From Marinigracilibium pacificum (GTDB lineage Bacteria; Bacteroidota; Bacteroidia; Cytophagales; Cyclobacteriaceae), in NCBI RefSeq assembly GCF_012926615.1, contig NZ_JABBNU010000003.1, positions 124,001-188,000 of the forward strand: DNA of 64,000 bases, in the 5' to 3' direction. Positions within the stretch are counted from its first letter, which is position 1. Each line of letters starts with the position of its first letter. The notes below the pieces were generated by a model. That model was given only the letters and a program-made list of their open reading frames with translations. It searched no databases and was not told the origin of the DNA. Positions 44,930 through 53,616 of the stretch are shown piece by piece. The position numbers and the translations under genes are program-made.

Positions 44930-45754
44930 TTAATCATTTAGGTGAATTGAAGGAAGCTTATGTTTTACTTTTCTAAAATCCGGAGCATAGTACATATGAA
45001 ATCTCATAGCCCATTTTTGCTTATAATAGGCTCCATCAGATAACTCTTGTCCTAAAGAATACATTGCCCCCGCAGCAAATGTCAATCGTGGATTTATAAT
45101 ATATCCCAGAGTAGTTGTAATTCGCAAATCTTCCATCGGACTATCCACTACTGGTGCTCCACTTTGCATTATCAATTCTGTTTCAGGAGCCAGATAGAAA
45201 GTTTTTGGAGCTAGTTTTTCATTATTAAGAGGCAACTTTAACCTAAGCATATATCGCCATCTGTTACGATAGATATATTCAGCATCCTCTGCATATCCTT
45301 TTGACCATCTGTGTTCAATTCTGATCCGATGATAAACCATCAATCTTGATAATGGCATTGCAAATTGATATTGATGCCAAATCCTCCATTCAGGCACCCA
45401 GCTATTTTCTTCTGTTGTACCTTTTGTATTAAAGTTTATCCTTAAAACACCCCCTGCCCTTACATTAAATTTCTTTGAAAATATATATCCAATCGCATGT
45501 CGATTATAAAGCTGTGCAATCTGTCCCGCAAATGGCTTGTCACCCTTTTCTTGAAATCTAAAATGAGTTTGCGCATCCCAAAACAACCGTTTTGACAACC
45601 TTATATTTCCATAAGTATTTACCCATAAAATAGTTATTGGCTCCTCAAGCACAGACTCTTCAGGATCTGATGTTGTTTGTCCAAATACCGGAATCATGCA
45701 TGAACATATATATATAAAAAGTCCGGTAATAAGTGTATATCCCCTCAAAGTCAT
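44930..45754 (-). CDS. DUF2490-like outer-membrane protein
   Basis: A 274-residue secreted protein with a signal peptide (to ~25, ending FGQ). The mature part has alternating amphipathic strands rich in Trp, Arg and Tyr (WRIWHQYQFAM, RIRIEHRWSKG, YIYRNRWRYMLRLKL), typical of DUF2490, which probably forms a beta-barrel in the outer membrane. It follows the gene at 45757 by 2 bp, so translation is coupled. Confidence 0.82.
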   Translation of the reverse strand: MTLRGYTLITGLFIYICSCMIPVFGQTTSDPEESVLEEPITILWVNTYGNIRLSKRLFWDAQTHFRFQEKGDKPFAGQIAQLYNRHAIGYIFSKKFNVRAGGVLRINFNTKGTTEENSWVPEWRIWHQYQFAMPLSRLMVYHRIRIEHRWSKGYAEDAEYIYRNRWRYMLRLKLPLNNEKLAPKTFYLAPETELIMQSGAPVVDSPMEDLRITTTLGYIINPRLTFAAGAMYSLGQELSDGAYYKQKWAMRFHMYYAPDFRKVKHKLPSIHLND

Positions 45755-45756
45755 TC

Positions 45757-47685
45757 CTATATATTTTTAAAGATTGGCTGAATATTGAATAACTCAAGAA
45801 CTTCATTAGCATTATCTGCACGTTTTAGCTTTCGCTCCATTTTAGATGTATCTTCATCTTTCATTTCTATCATTCGACTATGAAGTTCATCTAAAAAGCC
45901 TTGAAGTTCAGAAACCCTTTCACATGAAAGGTCATTGTTAACCTCATTTAAAACCTCAGGAATCAAGACCGAATTGTAGGCATTCATAATTCGCTTTTTA
46001 ATATCTTCATCCATTACCGTAGATGTAAAAGGATTCCAAACCTGATCTGTATACTCTTCTTTTAAAATTTCTTTTTTATTATTTATTTCAGAAACTGATA
46101 TAGCTAATCCATTCATATTTGTAAAACATGTAATCAACTCCTCTCCTCTTTCTAATTTACTACTTACCCCTGGTAACTCAGAATAGTCTTTTAGTTTAGC
46201 ATTTGCATCCTTTTTCATAGCCATTAAGCTTAGCGATGGCTCACCCGAAGTAATTAAAATAAGCGAATCAAGTAATGAGTTTAATGATTTAATTTCAATA
46301 ATCATTTTCTCTTCCAAATCTGCCAGACTTTGCTCCTTTTGTCTTTCTCTTAATTTATCTTCCAGTTCATTATTTATATCTTCAAGAACGGCCAAAGAAT
46401 ATCCGGATATTTGCTCAACAAGTGCAAGTCCCGAAATATTAAAATCAAAATCATTAATCGGTCCGGTATATATTCTTTCAACCATGCTATCACCGTTCTC
46501 AGTACTCACTTTAATTTTACCATCTACCTCAGCTGCAAACCATACATCATTCCTTTCTATATATTCCAGAACATCGTTTTCATAATAATCAATTATCGTT
46601 TTTGCCGGTTTTATATGATGTTCATCAATCGCTTCTGCTACAGCTACCAAATACTGAACTTCCGAGTCTGACAACTCTAAAATTCGTAATTGTGTATTAT
46701 CTAATAGTAGGGAAGTGATTTTTTCAGAAGCACCCAAGGCATAAGTGATATTCTCCAAACTTTTTAATTCTTCTTTAGTGTATGGATAATGACCAACTTT
46801 AACTTTGAATTCAGGCATGAAACTGGTATTCCCTAACCCAAATAAAATATCATCAATAGATTTATAGTATGATGCATTTTGAGATAACATTTCAATCATA
46901 CTACTTTCATGCATTAAGGTATCTGATACACCATTCAGAAGTGTCTGTAATTTTAATATCTCAATATATCTTTTATCCAGATTAATTATCTTATAGTTCT
47001 CAATCTGATCACTATATAATTCGACATTTCTAGTCTGATTATTATTCGTAATTGAAATATTTCTTAGCCAACCATTATTAAAAATCCAGTTTTCTGTAGC
47101 ACCCAATACATCTCCGCTGTATAATTCCCAATTATCATGAGCCAGTCCATCTCTAAGAAACCGACCAACAAGCGTTAACTGATCATTTTCTATACTAAAC
47201 GTCTTTTGAGGTATTCCTTTATCAAAATTTATTTTACTCCTGAAGAGAAGCTCCTTAGAAGTAGAATTAACTAAACGATGAACGTTATGAGTGAAGATCC
47301 CGTTGGGTTTACCATTTATCAATTTTCCATTCGCTTCATGAAGTATTCCATTTACTCCAATCCGAAATTGATAATTATCAAGATTAATGTCTTGGGAAGT
47401 TTGAAGATTTCCAATCTTAAAAGACCAAAAACCATTTGGGAAACCATCCTTAAAAGTCCCTGTAAAATCAAAAAACTTATCACCTGAGCCAATTAGAGAA
47501 TCCGGTTTCGAGTATTTAAACTCAAATCCGCCGTTATAAATTGTATCTGAGTTTTCTAGGATATAACTAAAATTTGCCTTGCCGCGAAAGTTCCCTAAAT
47601 TAAATTCACCAGAATAATTAAATTCATTCTGGCTATATATCCCGATGGCAAATAAATGCAAAAGGAATAATACTATTGATCGCAT
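45757..47685 (-). CDS. Secreted MORN-variant protein, 642 residues
   Basis: A 642-residue exported protein with a signal peptide (to ~19, ending IYSQ). The N-terminal ~230 residues show MORN-like units with the short form GTFKDGFPNGFW, GKLINGKPNGIF and GRFLRDGLAHDNWELY. The C-terminal ~400 residues are helical and charged, with likely coiled coils (DKLRERQKEQSLADLEEK region), and no recognised domain. It begins the leftward three-gene operon with the DUF2490-like and MORN genes. Confidence 0.82.
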   Translation of the reverse strand: MRSIVLFLLHLFAIGIYSQNEFNYSGEFNLGNFRGKANFSYILENSDTIYNGGFEFKYSKPDSLIGSGDKFFDFTGTFKDGFPNGFWSFKIGNLQTSQDINLDNYQFRIGVNGILHEANGKLINGKPNGIFTHNVHRLVNSTSKELLFRSKINFDKGIPQKTFSIENDQLTLVGRFLRDGLAHDNWELYSGDVLGATENWIFNNGWLRNISITNNNQTRNVELYSDQIENYKIINLDKRYIEILKLQTLLNGVSDTLMHESSMIEMLSQNASYYKSIDDILFGLGNTSFMPEFKVKVGHYPYTKEELKSLENITYALGASEKITSLLLDNTQLRILELSDSEVQYLVAVAEAIDEHHIKPAKTIIDYYENDVLEYIERNDVWFAAEVDGKIKVSTENGDSMVERIYTGPINDFDFNISGLALVEQISGYSLAVLEDINNELEDKLRERQKEQSLADLEEKMIIEIKSLNSLLDSLILITSGEPSLSLMAMKKDANAKLKDYSELPGVSSKLERGEELITCFTNMNGLAISVSEINNKKEILKEEYTDQVWNPFTSTVMDEDIKKRIMNAYNSVLIPEVLNEVNNDLSCERVSELQGFLDELHSRMIEMKDEDTSKMERKLKRADNANEVLELFNIQPIFKNI

Positions 47686-47990
47686 AAAATGTGTGGTTTA
47701 GTGCAAAAACATAACTTCAAATAAAATAAATTATTGACAGATATGTTTACCAAATCTAAAAAAGTGAACCAAAGATTCTAAGTTTTAACATTCATGTAAC
47801 ATACAACTTCATAATTAACAATTTCATATCAATTATATCCAAATGAAATTTTCATATATTTCTTCCATATTTATTCTGAAAGTTGAGTAGTAAGATATAT
47901 TCATATAAATTATGTAAAAACACAAAATTATTGACTCCGAAATTTAAGTAAGTTATATTAGCTGTATCAATATCTTTCAACTAATTAACT
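47686..47990. other. Divergent intergenic region, 305 bp
   Basis: Between the leftward MORN operon and the rightward gene at 47991. It is very AT-rich with no gene. The right end has a candidate promoter (47931-47961). Confidence 0.4.
47931..47961 (+). promoter_or_regulatory. Candidate promoter for the gene at 47991
   Basis: TTG at 47931-47933, a 20-nt spacer and TATATTAG at 47954-47961, one base off the TAnnTTTG -7 consensus; the start codon is 29 nt downstream. Confidence 0.4.
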
Positions 47991-48614
47991 ATGTCGGAAA
48001 TTAAACCATTTGTTTCTTTGGAAGAGGCTGTAATTGCCCTTGACAATGGTGGTCAGTTATATCATGTATTCACAAAAGCTCAAGATGGAATAATCAGCTC
48101 TCCGGAATTGGGCAAACTTGCCGGAATCTTTAATTCAGAGCAAAAGAATATCCTGTATTTTGAGTTAATGATATCTAATCTTGATAAAAAGAGTAAAAAT
48201 GAGATTATTGATATGCTCGATGAAGAGTTAAATCAATCTTATTCAAAACATAAACCTGCTTATTTAAAACCTTCTGAAGCTGAAGAAAATGGAAAATTAG
48301 GATCAAACCTGATCATAAAAGGCATTCCTAAAAAAATTGATTCCGGCTCTCAGTTTTCTGCATTTATCATGGTTCCTATTGCTACCGGAAATGTAACTAC
48401 ATTTACTATGATTCCGATATTTGAAAACTATGATGTTTATGAAATCAAGGATGATAACACTTCTGAAAAACTTATTATTGCTCACGATAAGCGAACACAC
48501 AGACTTCCGGAAGAAGAAGTGACAATAGGTGGTGTTTTAAAAGAATTTGCTAAAGAAAATAAAAACAGTAAGGATAAATCAGTATTTCTGGAGGTATTGT
48601 ATCACTTGAATTAA
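47991..48614 (+). CDS. Conserved hypothetical protein
   Basis: A 207-residue soluble protein with no signal peptide. It reads as alpha/beta with helices in the first half (SSPELGKLAGIFNSEQ, KNEIIDMLDEELNQ) and strands later (FIMVPIATGNVTTFTMIPIF). No motif or family is recognised. It ends 10 bp from the convergent last gene of the pigment cluster, so its relation to the cluster is unclear. Confidence 0.7.
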   Translation: MSEIKPFVSLEEAVIALDNGGQLYHVFTKAQDGIISSPELGKLAGIFNSEQKNILYFELMISNLDKKSKNEIIDMLDEELNQSYSKHKPAYLKPSEAEENGKLGSNLIIKGIPKKIDSGSQFSAFIMVPIATGNVTTFTMIPIFENYDVYEIKDDNTSEKLIIAHDKRTHRLPEEEVTIGGVLKEFAKENKNSKDKSVFLEVLYHLN

Positions 48615-48624
48615 ATACAAAACA

Positions 48625-49239
48625 TCAAGCCGTCTTCCGGCCAATTAGATTCAAAATTGACTCTTTAGAAAAATCAATACCCTTATCAGAATTAGAAATT
48701 AAAAATAAAGATGCATTTATACTCTTAAGGTCAAAATCTACCCACCCTGTTATGCAATGAGAGTACCCGTCTTCTTTAAACCCTGAAGTTAAATAATCAT
48801 AGATAAAATCAACATCCAGTTCTTCCATCTGAAAACAACTATTCTCACCCATAACCTTATGGCGTATACATATTTCTCCAAGCATTATATTTGGTAGTGT
48901 GTAAACAAATACAGCTGGACTTGGCACATCTTCTATTTCTTTTACATGGCTCTTATCAGAAACTATTGAAGAAGAATTATTACCAATCACAACCCACTTT
49001 TCTTCTGGAGAAATATTAGATATTATTTGACCACTTGCTGTAAGTAGTTCTGCGGTCAAAAATGCAGTCTTACACAAGCTATCCATCTTATGAAACTTCC
49101 CATATTTAACCCCAATATGCTTATAAAGTAATAATAGAAAATCCTCATTAGTAAGACCTGAATTATCAAGAATCTTATTTCCATTTAAGTAAGCTCCTGA
49201 CTGATCAATATGTGCGAATGATTCAATAGATAGCTTCAT
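48625..49239 (-). CDS. Half-size ketosynthase-like protein, chain-length-factor type
   Basis: A 204-residue protein that matches only the N-terminal part of a ketosynthase fold. The segment PSPAVFVYTLPNIMLGEICI followed by RHKVMGE is typical of the ApeC-type proteins (ketoacyl-synt_2 family) that pair with the KS of aryl polyene clusters as a chain-length factor. No active-site Cys with the KS context is seen, so it is not expected to condense by itself. It overlaps the upstream KS gene by 4 nt (ATGA), so the two are translated together and probably form a heterodimer. It is the last gene of the leftward arm. Confidence 0.75.
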   Translation of the reverse strand: MKLSIESFAHIDQSGAYLNGNKILDNSGLTNEDFLLLLYKHIGVKYGKFHKMDSLCKTAFLTAELLTASGQIISNISPEEKWVVIGNNSSSIVSDKSHVKEIEDVPSPAVFVYTLPNIMLGEICIRHKVMGENSCFQMEELDVDFIYDYLTSGFKEDGYSHCITGWVDFDLKSINASLFLISNSDKGIDFSKESILNLIGRKTA

Positions 49240-50348
49240 TGTTTCTCAAAAATTATAGCACCATTGCAACCTCCAAATCCGGAGGCAGTTTTTAATACTC
49301 TTGATAAATTAACTTGCTTGTTTTCTTTCGCAACATTTAACTTACCCGAAACAGATATATTCTGACTACCTTTTGAAGCTATAACTGTATTATAGTTCAT
49401 TTGTCTTACAGTGATTATCGACTCAATAATTCCCGAGGCACCTAAAGTATGACCATAATATCCTTTTAAGCTATTTAGAGGAACTTCATCTAAGCCCAGA
49501 AAATCGAATGCAATTGACTCCATTTCATCATTAAATAAAGTTGCAGTTCCATGGGCATTGATATAATCTAAATCCTTAGTACTTAGCCCTGCCTTTTGCA
49601 AAGCTTTATTTATTGCCAATTTAAGCCCTTCCCCCGTCCTTGATGGCCCTGAAATATGATTTGCATCATTAGATTGTCCTCCTCCAGATATTTTAGACAA
49701 AGACAATTTACTTTTACATAAATCCTTATTGTTAGAAACAACTACAGTGCCAATAGCCTCTCCTAATGAAATTCCTTTGCGATCTTCATCATATGGCTGA
49801 CAAGGAGCATCACTGACAGCCTTAAGACAATTAAAACCTGACAATACAAACTTGGAAAGCAAGTCACCACCGGATACAATAGCATGATCATATATCCCGG
49901 ATTCTATAAGTCTTTGCGCGGAAAGCAATGCAGAAACACCTGAAATACAAGCATTTGAAATAACTACTGGTTTATGAGAAAAATTGAAATGATCATTAAT
50001 TTTAATAGCCATATCAATTAGCTTTACCCGTACTCCTTCACCATCTATGGTTAAGGTATCAATATTACCCTTAGTTGATGATACTATTAGAATCGTTTTA
50101 TTAAGATCCAAATTCAAATGATCTATTGCACTAGCTATTGATTGACAAAACATTGCTTCCAATCTTGTCAAGCCATCTACATGCTTGATAATATTTTCCG
50201 GAACTACTGATCCAAAAAATGAGTCTTGAAATAAATCTTGATTTTCAATTAAGCTTATCCCACTTATACCATCAGATATAGCCTTATAATTGGAATCAGT
50301 ATCGATACCTAACGGACTTAAAATATTATCAGCAACAGTATAAATCAT
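49236..50348 (-). CDS. Beta-ketoacyl-ACP synthase (aryl polyene KS)
   Basis: A 370-residue condensing enzyme with the full catalytic set: Cys134 in SNACISGVSA, His266 in INAHGTAT and His300 in GYYGHTLGASG. It extends the aryl polyene chain by decarboxylative condensation with malonyl-ACP. It is shorter than FabF (~410), as aryl polyene KS enzymes can be. The stop overlaps the half-size KS-like gene by 4 nt, so they are likely a KS/CLF pair (ApeO/ApeC analogue). Confidence 0.9.
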   Translation of the reverse strand: MIYTVADNILSPLGIDTDSNYKAISDGISGISLIENQDLFQDSFFGSVVPENIIKHVDGLTRLEAMFCQSIASAIDHLNLDLNKTILIVSSTKGNIDTLTIDGEGVRVKLIDMAIKINDHFNFSHKPVVISNACISGVSALLSAQRLIESGIYDHAIVSGGDLLSKFVLSGFNCLKAVSDAPCQPYDEDRKGISLGEAIGTVVVSNNKDLCKSKLSLSKISGGGQSNDANHISGPSRTGEGLKLAINKALQKAGLSTKDLDYINAHGTATLFNDEMESIAFDFLGLDEVPLNSLKGYYGHTLGASGIIESIITVRQMNYNTVIASKGSQNISVSGKLNVAKENKQVNLSRVLKTASGFGGCNGAIIFEKQ

Positions 50349-50355
50349 TATCTAA

Positions 50356-50778
50356 TTAATGTACAATGCCATTTTTAGCTTTCCAATCTTCAAAAAAAGG
50401 AGGTGTAATTAACTGAAGATCCCGGTTTTGATCAATAAATACCTGCGTTGTTTGACCAATTGCCAATACATCTCCGGTCTTCTTACTTATCAAAGTATAC
50501 TCAAATATTATTTTTGAAGCTCTATGAGGAATATATTTTGTACGTACTATAATGGTTTGCTCATAGGTAATTGGCTGCTTATAATCACAGTTTATCGAAA
50601 CAATTGGCATAAAATAACCTTTGCGATAAACACTCATATACTCAAGTCCAAACTTCTTCCCGAATGCTTCTCTACCATCCTCAAAATATTTCACATGGTT
50701 ACCGTGCCATACTACACCCATGCTATCAACCTCACTAAACCGGATATTTATTTCATGATCAACGATAAGATCCTTCAT
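50356..50778 (-). CDS. Hotdog thioesterase (4-hydroxybenzoyl-CoA type)
   Basis: A 140-residue single hotdog-fold protein with the family signature FSEVDSMGVVWHGNHVKYFEDGR split across residues 14-36 (Asp18, Asn27 and Glu33). It should cleave or transfer acyl chains from ACP or CoA. In aryl polyene clusters a similar thioesterase (ApeK) releases or edits chains. It overlaps the upstream dehydratase by 4 nt. Confidence 0.9.
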   Translation of the reverse strand: MKDLIVDHEINIRFSEVDSMGVVWHGNHVKYFEDGREAFGKKFGLEYMSVYRKGYFMPIVSINCDYKQPITYEQTIIVRTKYIPHRASKIIFEYTLISKKTGDVLAIGQTTQVFIDQNRDLQLITPPFFEDWKAKNGIVH

Positions 50779-51206
50779 GATTCTTTGATAAAAATTCTTA
50801 ATTCACATGATGCGATAAGGTTACCCGCTGCACCCTTTACTTCTCCATTTACAATTTGGATATTATTTAATTCATTTGTTAGTGTGGTACTGGTGAATAG
50901 TTCAGTCCCCAATAATGGTTTATTAAATATCTTAAGGTTCTTAATTCCGGCAATGAAACCCAGAGGAACCTCTTTTCCTAAATCCTTATGAGTTACACCT
51001 GCAAATAGAGCAGCAGTTTGAGCGATATTCTCAACTATGCCACCTTCACATAAACTACCATTTTCAAATAATAAATTATCATCAGAAACTGTCAGCCCGG
51101 ACACAACATAATTATCTCCTTTTTCATACAGTTTGTCAACCATTACAAATGGAGGTCTTTGAGGGATATAATCAAATAATTCAGTTCCTTGTAATATTGC
51201 TTTCAT
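50775..51206 (-). CDS. FabZ-like 3-hydroxyacyl-ACP dehydratase with His-to-Gln change
   Basis: A 143-residue hotdog protein aligned with FabZ/ApeP-type dehydratases: YIPQRPPFVMVDKL (residues 13-26) and GGIVENIAQTAALFAG (55-70, catalytic-type Glu59). The usual catalytic His of PHR-PFL is Gln16 here. It would remove water in the polyene-forming cycle. The change means either that it works with another residue, or that it is a partner subunit. It lies 29 bp after the acyltransferase and overlaps the thioesterase by 4 nt. Confidence 0.85.
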   Translation of the reverse strand: MKAILQGTELFDYIPQRPPFVMVDKLYEKGDNYVVSGLTVSDDNLLFENGSLCEGGIVENIAQTAALFAGVTHKDLGKEVPLGFIAGIKNLKIFNKPLLGTELFTSTTLTNELNNIQIVNGEVKGAAGNLIASCELRIFIKES

Positions 51207-51235
51207 ATTGGCATAATATATTGCTGACTTTCAAT

Positions 51236-52132
51236 TTACATATCAATAGCTGCTCCAACGGTATTTTCGCTCCAAAAATCATAATAATTAAACCACTGAT
51301 TTGGGTAATCAGAAACTTTTTCTTCTAAAACCTGAATATAATTTTCAATTATATCATCCAATGTTCCATCAGGCTCAAATACTGGTGTAGATGATAACTT
51401 GTAGTGGAGAGAATCAGGAGCACCTTTTACACAATAAACAAAAGTATACGGGACTTTAAATTTGTCAATAATAGAAAATACTCCCGATGGAAAATAAGCT
51501 TTTTTTCCGAGAAATTTCTTGTAGGCTACTCTACTTCCCTGAACAAATCGGTCACCATGAATACAGATTATTTCATTATTAGCTAAAGCTTTCCTAATAC
51601 TGATTATATGAGACAGATCACTTTTTATAGGAATAACATTCATATTCCCTGTATCCATAATCTTGCTCAAGTAGTTTTTGATCTTTTCATGCTCAGCCTC
51701 AAACATTACCACATTGATCTTAACACCTATCCTTTTGAGTAAAAACCCGGCAATATCCCAATTACCTAAATGAGCACTAACCAATACTCCTCCCCTGCCT
51801 CTATTTTTTAATTCAACAAGGTTTTCCTCTCCATTAAAATCATAGGTATATTTATTTTCCATTCCGGACATAATTGCAATTTTATCCAGAATAGTTTGGC
51901 CAAAAACATAGAAACTGGCGTATACTGATTTCCATAGATCAGAGCCTTTCTTACCATGTATCTCTCCAAAGTATTTTTTAATGCTGTTTACTGCGTAGGG
52001 AGAAAACAACAAGAAATAAGCCGACACTATTCGTAATAATAAATAAGCCGGCTTTATACCAAATGTCTTTAATACAGAAACAAAGATCTTATAACCTAAT
52101 AAGCCTCCTCGGGTCTTACCCTTCCAAGCCAT
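51236..52132 (-). CDS. LpxL/HtrB-like acyltransferase
   Basis: A 298-residue lysophospholipid-acyltransferase-fold protein with the HxxxxD motif in SAHLGNWD (His121, Asp126) and a downstream GDR motif in CIHGDRFVQGSRV. A hydrophobic stretch at ~28-44 anchors it to the inner membrane. In the aryl polyene clusters such enzymes move the finished acyl chain from ACP to a lipid or glycolipid carrier. Its ATG overlaps the ACP stop by one base. Confidence 0.9.
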   Translation of the reverse strand: MAWKGKTRGGLLGYKIFVSVLKTFGIKPAYLLLRIVSAYFLLFSPYAVNSIKKYFGEIHGKKGSDLWKSVYASFYVFGQTILDKIAIMSGMENKYTYDFNGEENLVELKNRGRGGVLVSAHLGNWDIAGFLLKRIGVKINVVMFEAEHEKIKNYLSKIMDTGNMNVIPIKSDLSHIISIRKALANNEIICIHGDRFVQGSRVAYKKFLGKKAYFPSGVFSIIDKFKVPYTFVYCVKGAPDSLHYKLSSTPVFEPDGTLDDIIENYIQVLEEKVSDYPNQWFNYYDFWSENTVGAAIDM

Positions 52133-52389
52133 TACTTAGCCTCTACTCTTCTTGTAATATAGTCATAAAAATCCTGGAAAGTCACCAGATCAACAAAGTC
52201 TTCAGGTTGAACCTTAAAGCCAAAATTACTCTCAATTTCAACAACCAGATCAACGTAATCAAGACTATCCATATCTAATGTTTCCTTTAGGTTTGCATCA
52301 GGTGTTATAGATTCCTCTTCTACTTCAAACTCCTCAACAAGGAATTCGTTTACCTTTTCAATAATCTCTTCTTTGCTAATTACTTCCAT
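52132..52389 (-). CDS. Acyl carrier protein
   Basis: An 85-residue ACP with the phosphopantetheine site at DMDSLDYVDL (Ser42) and the usual acidic helices around it. It carries the growing polyene. It is encoded 5 bp after the KS and overlaps the acyltransferase start by 1 base. AcpS at 59414 should load the prosthetic group. It is the only ACP in the window, whereas many aryl polyene clusters have two. Confidence 0.94.
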   Translation of the reverse strand: MEVISKEEIIEKVNEFLVEEFEVEEESITPDANLKETLDMDSLDYVDLVVEIESNFGFKVQPEDFVDLVTFQDFYDYITRRVEAK

Positions 52390-52394
52390 ATATC

Positions 52395-53615
52395 TTAAAA
52401 TTTTCTAATGATGATTGATGAATTTGTTCCTCCAAAACCAAAGGAGTTAGATAAAAAAGTATTAAAATCTGTATCAACCCTTTCCTTAACGAAATTCAAG
52501 TGTTTAACTTCATCATTCGGGGTTTTCAGATTTAAATTTGAAGCAATAAAATTGTTATTCATCATTAGTAAAGAATAAATAATTTCACTTGCTCCAGCCA
52601 TCCACATTTCATGCCCAGTCATAGACTTGGTTGAAGAAATAAATGGTTTGGCATTTCCAAAAATATTATCAATCGCTTTTGCTTCATTCAAGTCACCAAT
52701 TGGTGTTGATGTTGCATGGGCATTTATATAATCAATTTCTTCGGGGTTAATATTAGCTTGCTTAAATGCATTTTCTAAAGATCTGGTCGGACCTTCCTGA
52801 TTTGGCCTGGAAATATGATCTCCATCAGAAGAAAAACCATACCCCAAAATTTCTCCATAAATTGTGGCACCACGCTTTTGAGCAGATTCCAGACTTTCGA
52901 TTATTACTGTTGCTGCCCCTCCACTAGGTACTAGTCCGTCTCTGTCTATATCAAATGGTCTGGATGCAGCCGCTGGATCATCTATTCGAGTAGAAAATGT
53001 ACTCAATCCATCAAAGCTACCCATACTTTGGGCATTTATTTCCTGAGCACCTCCACAAATAACTTTATCCTGATAACCGTGTTTAATCATCATGTAACCA
53101 AGTCCTATTGAATGTGAACCACTAGCGCATGCAGCACTAATTGTCATGTTGATACCTTTCAATTTCAAAATTGTTGAAAGGTTCATGGTTACAGTAGAAT
53201 TCATTGACTGAAAAATAGATCCACTACCTATTAATGTGGTATCTTTCTTTTCACGAATTATATCAGAAGCTTCAATAACTGGCTTTGCACTACTATCATT
53301 TCCGTATATGATTCCTACTATATTATTCTTAAGGAACTCTTCATCCATTTGAGCATTAAAAAGAGCTTCCCTAGTAGCCATATAAGCATACTGGCCTTGA
53401 TCTGGCAGACCAATTCTTTCTCTTCTTTTAAGAAAAGGTTTCAAATCTGGTGTTTGGATCACTCCAGTTAAGGGTGAGCGAAATCCCATATCAAGTCTTT
53501 CCTGATCAATACCAATTCCGGATCGTCCATTATATAAAGAATCCTTTACCTCTTCCAGGTTAACACCCAGGGTAGAATAAATTCCGATTCCAGTTATAAC
53601 TACTCTATGATCCAT
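52395..53615 (-). CDS. Beta-ketoacyl-ACP synthase II-like (KS)
   Basis: A 406-residue FabF-type condensing enzyme with a full triad: Cys163 in SAACASGSHS, His300 in INAHATSTPIGD and His335 in SMTGHEMWMAGASE. It corresponds to the ApeR-like or priming KS of aryl polyene clusters. It starts 1 bp after the FabG stop, so translation is tightly coupled. Length is normal for KAS II. Confidence 0.92.
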   Translation of the reverse strand: MDHRVVITGIGIYSTLGVNLEEVKDSLYNGRSGIGIDQERLDMGFRSPLTGVIQTPDLKPFLKRRERIGLPDQGQYAYMATREALFNAQMDEEFLKNNIVGIIYGNDSSAKPVIEASDIIREKKDTTLIGSGSIFQSMNSTVTMNLSTILKLKGINMTISAACASGSHSIGLGYMMIKHGYQDKVICGGAQEINAQSMGSFDGLSTFSTRIDDPAAASRPFDIDRDGLVPSGGAATVIIESLESAQKRGATIYGEILGYGFSSDGDHISRPNQEGPTRSLENAFKQANINPEEIDYINAHATSTPIGDLNEAKAIDNIFGNAKPFISSTKSMTGHEMWMAGASEIIYSLLMMNNNFIASNLNLKTPNDEVKHLNFVKERVDTDFNTFLSNSFGFGGTNSSIIIRKF

Positions 53616-53616
53616 T

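Noticed and set aside
46411-46671. An 86-codon plus-strand frame
   Set aside because: Shadow of the 642-residue minus-strand protein, with low-complexity Ile/Tyr-rich content.
48620-48645. Possible terminator hairpin (GCCG/CGGC) at the end of the pigment operon
   Set aside because: The stem is only 4-5 bp, lies inside the coding end and has no T-run.
50524-50991. A 155-codon plus-strand frame
   Set aside because: It lies across the thioesterase and dehydratase genes, which have clear motifs; it is a shadow frame.
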